Of a stretch of 64,000 nt of DNA, positions 47,415 through 59,690 are shown one piece after another. Below the pieces are notes generated by a model. It saw only the letters and a list, made by a program, of their open reading frames with translations. It did no database searches and was not told where the DNA came from. Within the stretch, counting starts at the first letter, position 1; every line of letters begins with the position of its first letter. The position numbers and the translations under genes are program-made. Source of the DNA: Adenophora triphylla var. japonica (Eukaryota > Streptophyta > Magnoliopsida > Asterales > Campanulaceae); NCBI GenBank assembly GCA_022495995.1, contig JAFEMH010002100.1, forward strand, positions 1 to 64,000, written 5' to 3'.

Positions 47415-48167
47415 CTATAGGGTTTAGAGTATACCCTATAGGATATATCCTATAGGGTAAAGGGTATACCCTATATGGTATACCCTATAGGGTATAGGGT
47501 ATAGGGTATAGGGTATACCATATAGGGTATACCCTATAGGGTATAGGGCATAGGGCATATGACATAGGGTATAGGGTATACCCTATAGGGTATATCCTAT
47601 AGGGTATAGGGTATACCCTATACTCTATAGGGTATAGGGTATAGGGTATACTCTATAGGGTATAGGGTATAAGGTATAGGGCATAGGGTATAGGGTATAA
47701 CCTATAGGGTATAGGGCATAGGGTATACCCTATAGGATTTAGGGTATACCCTATAGTGTATAGGGTATACCTTACCCTATAGGGTATAGGGCATAGGATA
47801 TAGGGTATACCCTATAGGGTATAGGGCATATACCCTATACCCTATACCCTATACACTATACCCTATACACTATACCCTATACCCTATACACTATACCCTA
47901 TACACTATACCCTATACCCTATACCTTATACCCTATACCTTATACCCTATACCCTATATCCTATACCCTATACCTTATACCATATACCTTATATACTATA
48001 CCCTATACCCTATACCCTATACTCTATACCCTATACTCCTATACCCTATACCCTATACCATATACCCTATATCCTATACCCTATACCCTATATCCTATAC
48101 ACTATACCCTATACACTATACACTATATACTATACCATATACACTATACCCTATACCCTATACCCTA
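47415..48167. repeat. TATAGGG/CCCTATA array, right half
   Basis: Continuation of 42641-43328. Up to about 47828 the + strand is mostly TATAGGG with interspersed complements; from there to 48167 it is almost pure CCCTATA/CACTATA in one direction, so the array changes polarity. Confidence 0.85.
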
Positions 48168-48690
48168 AATGTATAGTTTTTTTATTTTTTATGAATATAA
48201 ATAAATATTTTGGATATTTTTTAATATTGAAGTTTTTTACAAAAAGTTATATAAAAAAAGTTAGAAAAAAAAAACAAATGAAAGTATAATAAAGAAATCA
48301 AGGACGGGTAAAATTTTTTAATTTTTATTTATAAATGTATATATTTTTTTATTTTTTATGAATATAAATAAATATTTTGGACATTTTTTAGAATTGAAGT
48401 TTTTTTCAAAAAGTTATATAAAAAAGTTAGAAAATTAATAAACAAATGAAAGTATAATAAAGAAATCAGGGACGGGTAAAATTCTTTAATTTTTATTTAT
48501 AAATGTATAGTTTTTTTATTTTTTATGAACATAAATAAATATATTGGACATTTTTTTGTATTAAAGTTTTTTTTTAAAAAAGTGATATAAAAAAGTTAGA
48601 TAAAAAATAAACAAATGAAAGTATCATAAATAAATCAGGGACGGGTAAAATTCTTTAATTTTTTATTTATAAATATATAGTTTTTTTATT
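48168..48690. repeat. ~167-bp tandem array 3, three copies plus
   Basis: Unit starts AAATGTATAGTTTTTTTATT at 48168, 48333, 48501 and a partial at 48671 (steps 165, 168, 170). It contains AAAGTTATATAAAAAAGTTA and AATCAGGGACGGGTAAAATT. The AGTTATATAAAAAA and AAACAAATGAAAGTAT pieces resemble array 2, so the two may be distantly related. Confidence 0.85.
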
Positions 48691-48880
48691 TGTAAAAAAA
48701 TCCACTACTAACCAACATCTCAAATAATTTTATTTATCCAAAAAAATAATATAAAAAATTAAAAAAGTTAATATGTTATTGTCCGTCCCTCTTCTATTAT
48801 ATACTTTTATTTCTTTAAAAATTCTTTACTTTTTTTATATAAAAAATCCATCACTAATCCGTCACTAATCCGTCGCTAAC

Positions 48881-49560
48881 CTAAAATATAAATTTAATAA
48901 TTATTTTGAATAATTTAGCAACGACTGAAATCCGTCGGTAATAATATGTAATTAATTTACCGACGAATTATAATCCGTCGGTAATTAAATCCGTCACTAA
49001 TCCATCGCTAACCTAAAATATAAATTTAATAATTATTTTAAATGATTTAGCAACGACTCAAATCCGTCAGCAATAATATGTAATTAATTTACCGATGGAT
49101 TTTAATCCGTCGGTAATCAAATCCGTCACTAATTCGTCGCTAACCTAAAATATAAATTTAATAATTATTTTAAATAATTTAGCAACGACTCAAATTCGTC
49201 GGTAATAATATGTAATTGATTTACCGACGGATTTTAATCCGTCGGTAATCAAATCTGTCACTAATCCGTCGCTAACCTAAAATATAAATTTAATAATTAT
49301 TTTAAATAATTTACCGACGGATTTTAATCCGTCGGTAATTAATTCCGTCACTAATCCGTCGCTAACCTAAAATATAAATTTAATGATTATTTTAAATAAT
49401 TTAGCAACGACTCAAATCCGTCGGTAATAATATGTAATTAATTTACCGACGGATTTTAATCCGTCGGTAATTAAATCCGTCACTAATCCGTCGCTAACCT
49501 AAAATATAAATTTAATATTTGTTTTAAATAATTTAGCAACGAATCAAATCCGTCAGTAAA
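48881..49560. repeat. 132-bp subterminal tandem array of the outer CACTA
   Basis: Unit starts CTAAAATATAAATTTAATAA at 48881, 49013, 49145, 49277, 49367 and 49499 (steps 132, 132, 132, 90, 132). Each full unit holds two forms of the CCGTCGGTAA/TTACCGACGG site, one as the palindrome TTACCGACGGATTTTAATCC. The 90-bp unit is a clean 42-bp internal deletion. Confidence 0.9.
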
Positions 49561-49819
49561 AATATCCGTCGCCATTCCGTCACAAATTCGTCGGTAAAAA
49601 AGTGCGCAAATTTTTTGCGCCAAAATGGTGACGGATTAGAGACGAAATGGAATCCGTCGGCATATCCGTCACTAAATCCGTCGGTAATCTCGTCCTAATT
49701 TCGTTTTTTGTTTTTCACCCCAGGTCGTTGCTATTTCGTCACTAATCCGTCGGTATTAGTGACGGATTTATTTCCGTCACTAATTTCCGTCAGTATCTGT
49801 CAGTTTTCTTGTAGTGTTA

Positions 49820-51296
49820 AGTGCAGGCCGCCCCCTTTTTCTTTTCATTTTTGTATTAATTTTTCCTGCTATGATTTAAAAAGAACTACAAATTCAGAGA
49901 AGAGAAAACTAAAAATTAGAATAAATAAAATATACATTGGACAATATTAAGAAATACAACAATGGTAAGTATATCTTTCCTGCTTGCCAATTCGACTGTT
50001 TACTGAATGAATCTGTGAAATGGTTCCCTTGATTATCTATGGACGAAAGAGAAGTAGCTTCTCTTAGAGAATCAAGTTTATAGAATGACCCCTAACTCAC
50101 TATTTTCATATGAATAAGAATACAAACCATTCACAATTACATAGTAATGACTATTGACATTTCATAGTAATCAATTGAAATCATAAGTTAGCTTTTTATG
50201 CCATTAAATACACTTTAAATTATTGTAACCGTCTAAAATCTATATGTTAACCTATTCCCGTGTATTAATGACTTACATTGTTTATTCAAAACATCAACGA
50301 AATGTTTTTCCAAATTACAATTAGTTGGAACTTCGATATCTTGGTTATCAAAAATATTAATTAATCCTCAAAAACCATGTATCAACTCGTAAAAGCAGTA
50401 TTCTTTGAATTATAGTCCTTCATCAGTTATTCCAAAACAATTGTTTGTACCGTCTCAAAAATATTACTTCCAAAATCTATACTTAAGTATATCTAAATAA
50501 TAGACACACTTCTCATGATATCTACAAAACCTGATATTATGCTTTTTCCCTTCTACTTTTTATTTCAAATATGATTTATATTTAAAGTATTTTATTAAAT
50601 GACTTTATCACATTGTAAAAATTAGAGATGTATCGGAGAAAAGTACTTCAGATACTTAATCATTGAAGCACACAACTTAGGTAGCAAAATAAGTTATGCA
50701 AAATTAATGAAAAATAAAAGCTTAACATGATTATTTACATAGTTGTGACAAATGAATTATTTTCCCTTGATGTTTAGGTAAAGCTATAAGTGGCAGACCT
50801 ATGAATCTCGAATGCACGAATTAAGAAAGGCGTTCATATCAGTGGAAATGAGCTGTTACCAGGTATTGTTTAAGTGTGCCAAGCTTGTTATTCTTGTTAT
50901 TATTGTACTTTATTCGAAGAAAAGCTTTAAGTATTCTTTGATTTCTATGAGGTCAGACTCTCCGTATTTCTATTTTGTCTCTGTTTCTTGTATTATTTAA
51001 TTTGATGAATGAAAAAGTATATCTTACATTTGATGTGCCATAAACATGAACATATTTCACAAAACAATAATAATTTAGAATTTTAAAGACTAAAATTAAT
51101 TCAGAATTTTAAAGACTAAAAGTCTGAAACATAAATTCAAAAAAGCCAAAGACAGTCAACTTTAAAGAGAAAACTCAGATTACATCAAAGTTTGATCTAA
51201 AAGCAAAATAGTTCAAATTACTATAAATTAATAGTTCAATGCTCTTTTCACTTTCTTTTTAATTTTTCCATCCTGGTTCTTCTCAACTGAGGAAGG
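49820..51296. other. Helitron DNA between CACTA and RPA1-like gene, no gene seen
   Basis: AT-rich sequence without repeats, TIRs or convincing frames. Short open frames at 49708-49950 and 50812-51000 have no recognisable domain. It probably belongs to the Helitron, since RPA1-like coding starts just beyond. Confidence 0.4.
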
Positions 51297-53655
51297 TTAA
51301 GTAGTTGCGGTGGCTGCAACCGACAAATTAGAATCCACATTGCTACTGTCAAAGGAACAATAAATAAATTAAAATGTATGTTGATTAATTTCTGCATGAA
51401 AAAGAAAAATTGTAAACATGAGGACACAAACCTCGAACCATTCAAGGTTCTTTTCTCCTGTTGAAAAGGAGTTTTGACACATATATCAGCAATAGCGTTT
51501 TCCACAATGGCTTGAGACTTTCCCTGTATATAATAAGTATTGAAATCCTCTAACCATATAAACATTAAAATCTCATACAATCGCTCAATTTATAAACAAA
51601 CCTTATCTGGGGTACGTTCCTTAATATCATCTTCACCTAGGACTCGATCCACTGTGAAATTTTCATTGTTAGTGCCGCGACTTTGTTCATTAAACTTGAG
51701 TTGAAAGATTTTGGAAATTCCAAGCATCCGCTGAATTTGCCTTGGTATTGGGTTAACATCATCTTCCTATAGTTTACAAAATTAAACATTAGCGCGAATA
51801 AAAGTATATTCTTTATAAGATCACATACATTAAAAGCTAAAAACTTAAGCTTACTTACCTCGGTTATGAGTTGAGCTAAATCACCGGCTCTAATGGTGAT
51901 AAGCTTCTCGACCTCACGGTCAAACATGACACATGTTATTGAATCCTCACCGTCATCTAGGGTCACCTCAACTCGATATCTGGATCATTACAGGAAAATA
52001 AACACATAATTGTAACTATCATATGGATATAATTAAAACATGTCATATCCTTTAATATAAACTTACCTTATAACAGCATAGTTCTCATATCGTTTACATT
52101 TAACGCAAAACAACTTTCCTTCCCCAAATTGAAGCTTTCTCTTACATGGACTGCAAGAGTTGTACTTCCAACCATTCATTGCCTCAATATGTGTAATGTT
52201 TGCACACACATATATTGGCTTATTCTACAATAATAAGCAATACGCAGATGTAATTATATTTTTATGTAAAACCTAACTTACAAATACCTAAATGACGAAA
52301 AACATATATCATAGATCAAAAACAGTTAGGAAAAGTATATACCATTTACTAGTGGATCTACATCATCCAATTTCTCTTTAATATCCTTAATAGTCATCTT
52401 GTGTTGCTCGTACTCGTCCTTGTAGACAAAGCTGCTATGCATTGGTATATTGTCCAAGCTTCTATCCCCATCATTGGGCTCCAACCTACAATAATAAATA
52501 TACACCCATCATAGGGATAAACATGAATAAACTATTCCTTAGTTTCCTTGAAATACATTGTGCATTAAGGGAAAGGAAAAGAAGGAAATACCTAGACAAA
52601 AAAATATGGATTTCAGAAATCTCGATGTTGTTATAAAATCTCGTTGCACCACTTGATGATATGCCTAAATTCCCTGTAATCAAATGAAATAGATAAAAAA
52701 TTAAACTTCCAAATGAGCAGGGAAATTTTAATGCTCTTCAAAGGATTTTAAATATCAAACTAACCACTTGGATCGACGCGAACTATTGTAGATGAAATCA
52801 CCCAAACACGTTGATTACTCATCCCAACTATACTGGCATTTTGAATCATTTCTTCACCCCAAAGAGTCAATCTTATCTTCCTTTCACTGATTTTTTTTTA
52901 GTTAATAAATGTGCAAAACTATATATCAATTTATTTACATGTATGAAAAATACCTTGCATCCTGGATATCAATATACTGCAATGAAACCGACTGGTTGTT
53001 GATCATTCGTTGACCAACAGGTGAAATTCCAACAACAATTCCAACCACATCTGCACAACATAATTTGTAATGAGTTAGGGGTTTGGAACTTTAGTAAAAA
53101 AATAGAATTTTTTTTTAAAAAATAAAAATAATACCACACAGATACATGCGTTGCTGACTTGTTTCTTCCAGCAAGTTAAATGGAACACTTTGGAAAAAAT
53201 ATCGAGGAATATGTGGTAAATTTGTCAGAAGTTCATCAACAATTGATGATGCATCCAACAAAATGTAGAGGTCACGTTGCAAGACACGATATCCAGTCTT
53301 ATATATGGCAATTACAAAATTCTTAATGCTATAGAACTTCCCTTCAGTAAGTAAACCTTCAAAATCAGGTATAAACCTGCTACAAATGCAGCAATGGATA
53401 GTTTCTCCCTGTATAAAAGATTATTGGTTGATTATTATTAGTTATTCTAGGCACACGGAAGGAATAAACATGTCTAACATAGATAATCAATAGTTTATGC
53501 TAACCTTTTCATCAACTGCTAAAAAAATCCAAACTCATGACTTCTCTAGCCTTCTTAGTATTATATGACTTCCACATCCTTGTGACTCGTACGTTAATCT
53601 TCTTGTCAAATCGCCCTTGCCCAAGCTGGTTAACCAAAATCTGCCTTGATGCCAT
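51297..53655 (-). pseudogene. RPA1-like (replication protein A large subunit) gene of the Helitron
   Basis: Single-strand DNA-binding protein carried by many plant Helitrons, thought to protect the displaced strand. ATG at 53655 gives MASRQILVNQLGQGRFDKKI, then OB-fold pieces IPRYFFQSVPFNLLEETS and DVVGIVVGISPVGQRMINNQ, IRLTLWGEEM near 52860. A C-terminal zinc-ribbon (CSPC...CVKC, 52150-52090) and VTLDDGEDSITCVMFDREVE (51960-51905) of the RPA C-terminal domain follow. Coding blocks are separated by AT-rich introns with GT/AG borders (e.g. donors after DEK at 53500 and TPDK at 51602). The first exon has one T too many in a T7 run near 53525, so this copy is frameshifted. Stop near 51297. Confidence 0.85.
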
Positions 53656-53796
53656 GAATTTGAGATAATCAATATGTATAAAGCTTTGAGGGACAAATGA
53701 GATGATGATGTGATTTGTTGAAATATAAGATATTTATAAATGAGGAGATTATCAATTGGACAGTGAAAGGACAAAACTATGTAACTCCTATGACTG

Positions 53797-53837
53797 TTCT
53801 GTTTCGTATGCCAACACTACCAAGTCTAAAACACCAA

Positions 53838-53899
<62 letters not shown>

Positions 53900-54281
53900 T
53901 ACAGGTAACTACTCTTATGGAATACCTCTCTTTTAATACAATCTTAATTATTAGATGAAATGTATATGTTTCGGTTACTAATTATATTAGTTACAATTAA
54001 TGATGTGTGATGTCAATTAATAGTTATTAGCTCGTACCCATTCGCATACCTCTTGCTATATTCTTGAATGTGTGTCAGTTACTAATCCTATTACATGTTA
54101 ATAAAGATGTGTATGTTGTTAATGAATTTGTTTTGTATGCCAATACTACCAAGTCTAAATCACCAGATAGATACATGGTACATGTAACTACTCTTATGGA
54201 ATAGGTCTATGCTAATACAATCTTAATTATTAGATAAATGTATATGTTTCAGTTACTAATTGTTACATACAGATAATGAAT
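53797..54281. repeat. Tandem duplication with TA microsatellite at the Helitron 5' side
   Basis: A block beginning GTATGCCAACACTACCAAGT near 53806 recurs near 54134 (GTATGCCAATACTACCAAGT). Both continue with GGTA..GTAACTACTCTTATGG and CAATCTTAATTATTAGAT. The first copy is expanded by (TA)n at 53839-53897. The Helitron 5' end should be near here, but no unique TC terminus could be fixed. Confidence 0.6.
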
Positions 54282-56131
54282 TGTAAGTGTCCCAATCTGA
54301 ACCACCAATATTCCTTCAGCCCAATTTAGCGTTTTCCACCTCGAATAAACATTTAAGGGCATTTTGGTCACTTTCCAAGGCAATTTAAGCAAGGAAGGAC
54401 CTTAAGGGAACAACAAATTTGGATTGGATCTCGCTGGAAAGAGTGATTTCCAAGAAATTGACCATTTTGAATTAATTGCAAACAGCCAAAACTGTTTTTC
54501 TGCAGAGTCAGGCACGCTTCACTCCCATCCGCGCGGACAGAATGGAGGCCCTCATCCCTATCCGCGTGGACAGAATCGAACCCTAACCCATCCTATAAAT
54601 TGAACCCTTCTCTCTCAGTTTAGACATCAACAAGATACACACTGTTACTCTTCTGAAATATCTCCATAAAACAGCCTTCAAACATTCATCCAAACACAAG
54701 CCCTAAACACAAATCCAAACACTAAATCTTGATATTCCTCAAGTCAAACTCTAACCAAAGAAGATAGGGTGTCACCATTGGTAAAACCCTCCTTCTTTTG
54801 GCACCAAACATATCTTTGTTCAAGCAATTATTTTCATTAAATCTTGTTAATCTCTCTATATTTGTCTAGATCTTGTTTATCTACTTGTTGAATCTTCATT
54901 ATCTTGTGCTTTACTTACTAATTGTTGATCTTCTTGCATATTATCCTTGGATCTAGGAAGATCTCCATGGAGTTCATCTCCATGGATGATCTTCCATGAA
55001 AATCTATATCTTTTATTTATGGTTATCCCCATGTCCCTTTTTTTTCTTTTTAAGTACTAGTATTATTTGGCCTAAAGAGGGTTATCTTGGAGCTAATCTC
55101 CATGGTGATCAACTTAAAGTGGTCATTACCATTCACTTTTATGGTGATGCTCTTTCATTATAGTGCTTAATTCTTGTTTTTGACATAAGAGTAGTCACCT
55201 TGGAGCTAATCTCCAATTAGACCACCTTAATGGTCAACATATTATTTTCTTATAAATTGTCTTTTCTTGAAGCCTAAGATATTCACCTTGGAATTCTTTC
55301 CATGGATGAAGAACATCAAGGCTAATATTTTGGTCATCACGAGATGTAGTTGATACACTTGAGTCTAGACCTCAAGGATGACATCTTAATGATCACCTTA
55401 GAGATCTACTCAAAAAGTTGATACATCTTTGACCCAATTTTGTTTATGTGATAATCCTTGCATTTACTTCCTATGTTTATTTGCTTACATATTAGTCTCC
55501 CTTTCCCTTGCAAATGAAATGCTTCTAAGTCCTAATGTACCCTCATGATGGCCTGATATAGTAGATCACTACTAATCATGTTTAGTGGTCACTAATCAAA
55601 GCCTAAGGAAAGTGGGGACAAGCATGGATGCAAAATTCAAAAATTCTCTTATTTGACATTTTCTGTTGCAACTCCAGTTCTGATTCTGTAAATCCAGTTG
55701 ACTTTCTGGAAATTACAGAATCAGACTGGAAAGCTGCCAAAAAGAAACCCTACTGTCCTATCCGCGCGGACAGGATTGAGCCTCATCCCAATCCGCGCGG
55801 ACATGAATGTCACAGACAGACATTTTTGTTTCCAGTCATTTTTCACTCACAGAAGCACACTGTTTTGATTAATTTCAGTCTTGTCCAGTCAAACTATTTA
55901 TTTCCAGAAAATCCCTTTTGCAAAACACACACACACATATACAAATGGTTTCAAGTTTGGAAGACTCGTCTACGAGGCATTCCGGGTGAACGTGCTAATC
56001 GTTCTTCCCGGAGTGTAACGTGACCTCCGAACCCTTTTTCTCTTTTACGGGCTTTTTTCAAAGTTTTGGCCTTAAACTAAAAACGGTGTGGCGACTCCGT
56101 TGATTTTTCAAAAAAAATCGGGTACATCACA
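54282..56131 (+). mobile_element. LTR A, Ogre/Tat type, complete 5' LTR
   Basis: Starts TGTAAGTGTCCCAATCTGAA and ends GTACATCACA, 1850 bp, followed by one base and a primer-binding site. It shares the block around 55535-55630 (CCTAATGTACCCTCATGATGG ... GGGGACAAGCATGGA, abbreviated) with LTR B at 57325-57425 and, inverted, LTR D. A short CA run occurs near 55926. Confidence 0.8.
54528..54600 (+). promoter_or_regulatory. Promoter of LTR A
   Basis: TCCGCGCGGA at 54528-54537 and a one-base variant TCCGCGTGGA at 54561-54570 are 33 bp apart; TATAAAT at 54594 starts 33 bp after the second. A further pair of perfect TCCGCGCGGA lies in the 3' half of the LTR at 55760-55769 and 55791-55800 (31 bp apart), without a TATA box nearby. 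Confidence 0.6.
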
Positions 56132-56132
56132 G

Positions 56133-56151
56133 TGGCGAATCCGCTGGGGAC
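56133..56151 (+). other. Primer-binding site of element A
   Basis: TGGCGAATCCGCTGGGGAC one base after the LTR; element B has TGGCGACTCCGCTGGGGAC at 58259. This is the tRNA-Arg-type site associated with Ogre elements (from memory). Confidence 0.75.
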
Positions 56152-56573
56152 ATCCATAAGCTTTATCTTAAAAAATAATAATAATAAAAATGGTATTTGG
56201 TATATAGGTGGAAACCATTAAGCTTCCCGTATCGCTTCCTAACCCGAGGCTTGAGATAAACTATGGTCTAACAAAGCCACGTACTAGTATCATTTCAAAA
56301 AAAATAAAGCTTTGTGGATCAAACTTCCGTCCCGGCACTTGAAACCATTTGTATATGTGTGTGTGTGTTTCCCCCATTTTTGCGTTGATTTGACCATCCC
56401 GGAAAAATCAAAATTTTGACTGTCGGACCCGTTTCCTTAACTGTTGAATTTTATGTGCTTATGTGCTTACTTGCTTTCAAAAATATTTTCGAAAATGTTT
56501 TCAAAAAAAAGAAAAGAAAAAAAAAATCATTTTCAAAATCTTTTGCATGTATCATGATCTTAAGACACATGTG
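56152..56573 (+). other. Leader of element A, cut short
   Basis: Aligned along its length with 58278-58700, e.g. TATTTGGTATAT.GGTGGAAA and CTTCCGTCCCGGC, so it is the 5' leader of a sister element. It ends at AAAATTTCT where LTR B sequence takes over. The rest of element A is not in the window. Confidence 0.7.
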
Positions 56574-58257
56574 AAAATTTCTAACAATTCCTAACATTCC
56601 TAACAATTCCTAACATTCCTAACTTTTCTAACAAAGTGAGGGCAAAATGGGCATTGCTATTTAAAGATAAACCTTCAAAGGAATCTCAAAAAGCAAAAGA
56701 ATTAAGAAAATCCCGAAACAGCAAGTTGAAAAACAGTTTCTGTTTGATTTTTTGAAAAATATTCCTTGTGTCCAAAGCCTGGAGCAGCATTTAATGAACA
56801 GTGCACGCTGCACTTCCTATCCGCGCGGACATGTATGTAAAACTCAGAGGGCTATAAATTGAGCCCTCCAGTCACAAAATGAAAAGAAACAAGAACACAA
56901 CTCACAGCATTTGGCGAAAATACTTGAGAAAACAGTGAGAATTCTCTAGAATTGTCACCTTTTTCTCTTGAATCTTCCCAACTTTCACTCACTCAAATCA
57001 AACCCACTCACTCTCAAGTTCAAACACAAACACAAAAACACAAGGAAGATAAGTATAACCTCCCTCTCCTTACCCTAATTCTCTCATCCATGCATGCATT
57101 TTCAAACTACAAAATGTAGTTTGTTCATTTTCTTGCCCTAGATCCAAGAGGATCACCATGGAAGTTCATCTCCATGGATGATCCTCTACAAGGATCAACA
57201 TTTTCTTCAATGTGTTCTAACTTACTTGCAAATGCATTTTCAAAACCCTAAAAACCATTTTCAAGCACCAAATCTTGATTTCAAAGGATAAAATTCCCCT
57301 TCCCAAGCAAATGAAGTGCTTAGTCCTAATGTACCCCAAGGATGGTTTGGTATAGTTGATTCACCACTAAAATTTCAATTGATCACTAACCAAAACCTAG
57401 GGAAATGGGGACAAGCATGGAAGCAAAAACCCCCTTTAAAATCATTTTTCCTTTCTTGAGAAGTTGCTGTCCAGTAGCAATTTTCCAAGACCCCAGTCCA
57501 TTGTCTTAATTTTTGGACACAGATAAAATTGAAATTTGGTGTTGACTACAAAACACTTTTTGTAGCCAACATCCAGAGATTTCCAGATATACCTTTACTT
57601 TATTTTTTGCGTGAGTAAAACTCCCTTTTTCAAATTTTCTTTTAGAGGCCAGTTCATCAGCTTCTGGAAATCCAGATTTCATATCTAAGATTTCCAGAAG
57701 GTTTTGACCCCTCAAATCTTCTCCAAAATGGAAAATTCCTTCGTACAAATCTTATTTAAGGTGTCTGAAACAACTTTAATTCTCTGAGTTTATCCAGATT
57801 ATGAAGTTTTAAGGCCCTTGAATCCATTTCAAAATCAAAGGTCCACTGCCTTTTTCATTCTGGCAGAAGTGACTTTCAACTTCCAAAAATCTTTTGAGCA
57901 CCTAAACTATACCCAAAAATCACACCAAAAATCATGGGATCTGACCAAAGTCTAATAAAGAATTCCCAATTTTTACTTTTCTGAGTTTCAACTTATTTTG
58001 GCCAAAACACACACACACACACACACACACAAATGATTTTCAGCTTGGAAGACTCGTTTTACGAGGCATTTCGGGTGCACACTAACGTCCTTCCCGGCGT
58101 GTAACATGACCTCCGAACCCAAATTTCTAATCTCGGGCATTTTTCAAAGTTTTGGCCCTTAAAACAAAAATGGCGTGGCGACTCCGTTTTCCGGTTTTAT
58201 TTGGTTTTCAAAGAAACGAAAAACCGAATTTTTCCCGCGAATGGCACATTCATCACA
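56574..58257 (+). mobile_element. LTR B (5' LTR), first ~75 bp missing
   Basis: Same sequence as inverted LTR D from ATTTCTAACAATTCC onward, ending CATCACA at 58257. The canonical first part (TGTAAGT... in A, C and D) is absent. CA microsatellite at about 58007-58031 matches the TG run of LTR D. Promoter at 56820-56860. Confidence 0.8.
56820..56860 (+). promoter_or_regulatory. Promoter of LTR B
   Basis: TCCGCGCGGA at 56820-56829, TATAAATT at 56853-56860, a 33 bp step. Only one palindrome is present in this LTR. Confidence 0.6.
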
Positions 58258-58258
58258 G

Positions 58259-58277
58259 TGGCGACTCCGCTGGGGAC
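58259..58277 (+). other. Primer-binding site of element B
   Basis: TGGCGACTCCGCTGGGGAC, one base after the LTR end CATCACA. It defines the direction of element B as + strand. Confidence 0.8.
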
Positions 58278-59690
58278 TTAAGCTTTTTCTAAAAAAAAAT
58301 GATATTTGGTATATCGGTGGAAACCATTAAACTTCCCGTTATCGCCTCCTAACACGAGTCGGGGATAAATTGTGGTCTAACAATCCCACGTACCGGTATC
58401 ACCGTTTTCAAAAAAAAAAAGAAAAGCTTTTGAGGGTCAAGCTTCCGTCCCGGCTTTAAAAATCATTTGTTGTGTGTGTTGATTTTTGCACATTTTCGTG
58501 TTGTTTTGGCCGCCTCAGAAAAAGTCAAAATGTTGACTGCCGGAATCATGTCCCTAACTGTCGGAATTCTTGTGCTTATGTGCTTATGTGTTCATTAAAT
58601 TTCAAAAAAAAAAATTCAAAAAAAAAAACTTTCAAAAATTTTTTTTTTCAAAAAAAAAATCATGCATCATATTTTTAAGACACATAAAAAAATTTCTATT
58701 TTACTCAGAAAAAGAATATAGACTGCTTGCACACTATGCGCACGTGACCGTACACTGCACACTACGTCCCTAACCCGGGGAAATCCTTGTCGCGGCTCGT
58801 TTGGTCTTATTACGCCTCTCGGTGCAAGCACAGGACTACCCAAACATCCCATGGAGCCTCGTGTCGACCATGCACTTGTCCGTGACACACTTTGTCCGAG
58901 ACCCGGTTGGTTTTTAGTTTGGTCTGTGTCATGCCTTGTCTGTGTATAGACCTTTCCTTTCAAGCCTTTGTCGGCATACCGACTCAATATCTTTCGGGGA
59001 CCCTAATCAGTCGAAGCTCTGCCGTTTTCCGCGAGACTTTGACCAAGATATTGACCGCCTTGACTTCGGCTCGGCGGCACAAATTATACATTGACTCCCA
59101 GCATTGACACTGAGTCATCAAGGATTAATGATTATTCCATGCCTAATTACGGCTTAATTGACGACAAGTCAAGATCAATTGTGGACATTCATCAGTCCAA
59201 ATCATGCCGACTTTTCGTCGAGCCCTCGGACATGATCTTGACTTTGACGTCAGCTTTGTCCGTAATTTGCATCGAAAAAAATTGTCCGTAATTTGCATCG
59301 AATGCTCATTAAGACTCGATTACCCGCCAGACTTTTAGGATCATTTTTCTTTCGGTCGGTGGGACCCGCTTGCCCTATAGGACCCTCGCCCGGGGCTGTC
59401 CACCCTGGGAGGTCGAAATACAGGTGGAATACGAGGGGCTTATAGATGTAGTGACGGGGCCCACTGATCCAGGATCCAGAGTAGTTTGCGAAAAAGAAGA
59501 GCAATCTTTTCCAACCGATTAGGTTAATAAAGCATGTTTTAAGTAAACGTGAACAAATAATTGCATGTTCCATGAGCTCAAAGCCCAAACACCTACCCTC
59601 CTTCATTCCCAGACATCTGAACCCTCGTACCTTTTCCCCCGTAGCTCCTCACAAAGGTTGGTTCCGAACACCGGGTCATCGTTTGATTAG
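58278..59690 (+). other. Long leader of element B
   Basis: About 1.4 kb between primer-binding site and gag. Oligo-A/T runs at 58600-58660, then GC-balanced sequence with no long frame. A long leader is normal for Ogre elements; the extra upstream ORF some Ogres carry was not found. Confidence 0.5.

Noticed and set aside
42641..48167. Possible true interstitial telomere
   Set aside because: The dominant unit is TATAGGG, not TTTAGGG, with alternating orientation; it lies inside a CACTA element.
53839..53897. (TA)n run as the Helitron 5' end
   Set aside because: A microsatellite inside one copy of a tandem duplication; no TC terminus with a T flank can be singled out.
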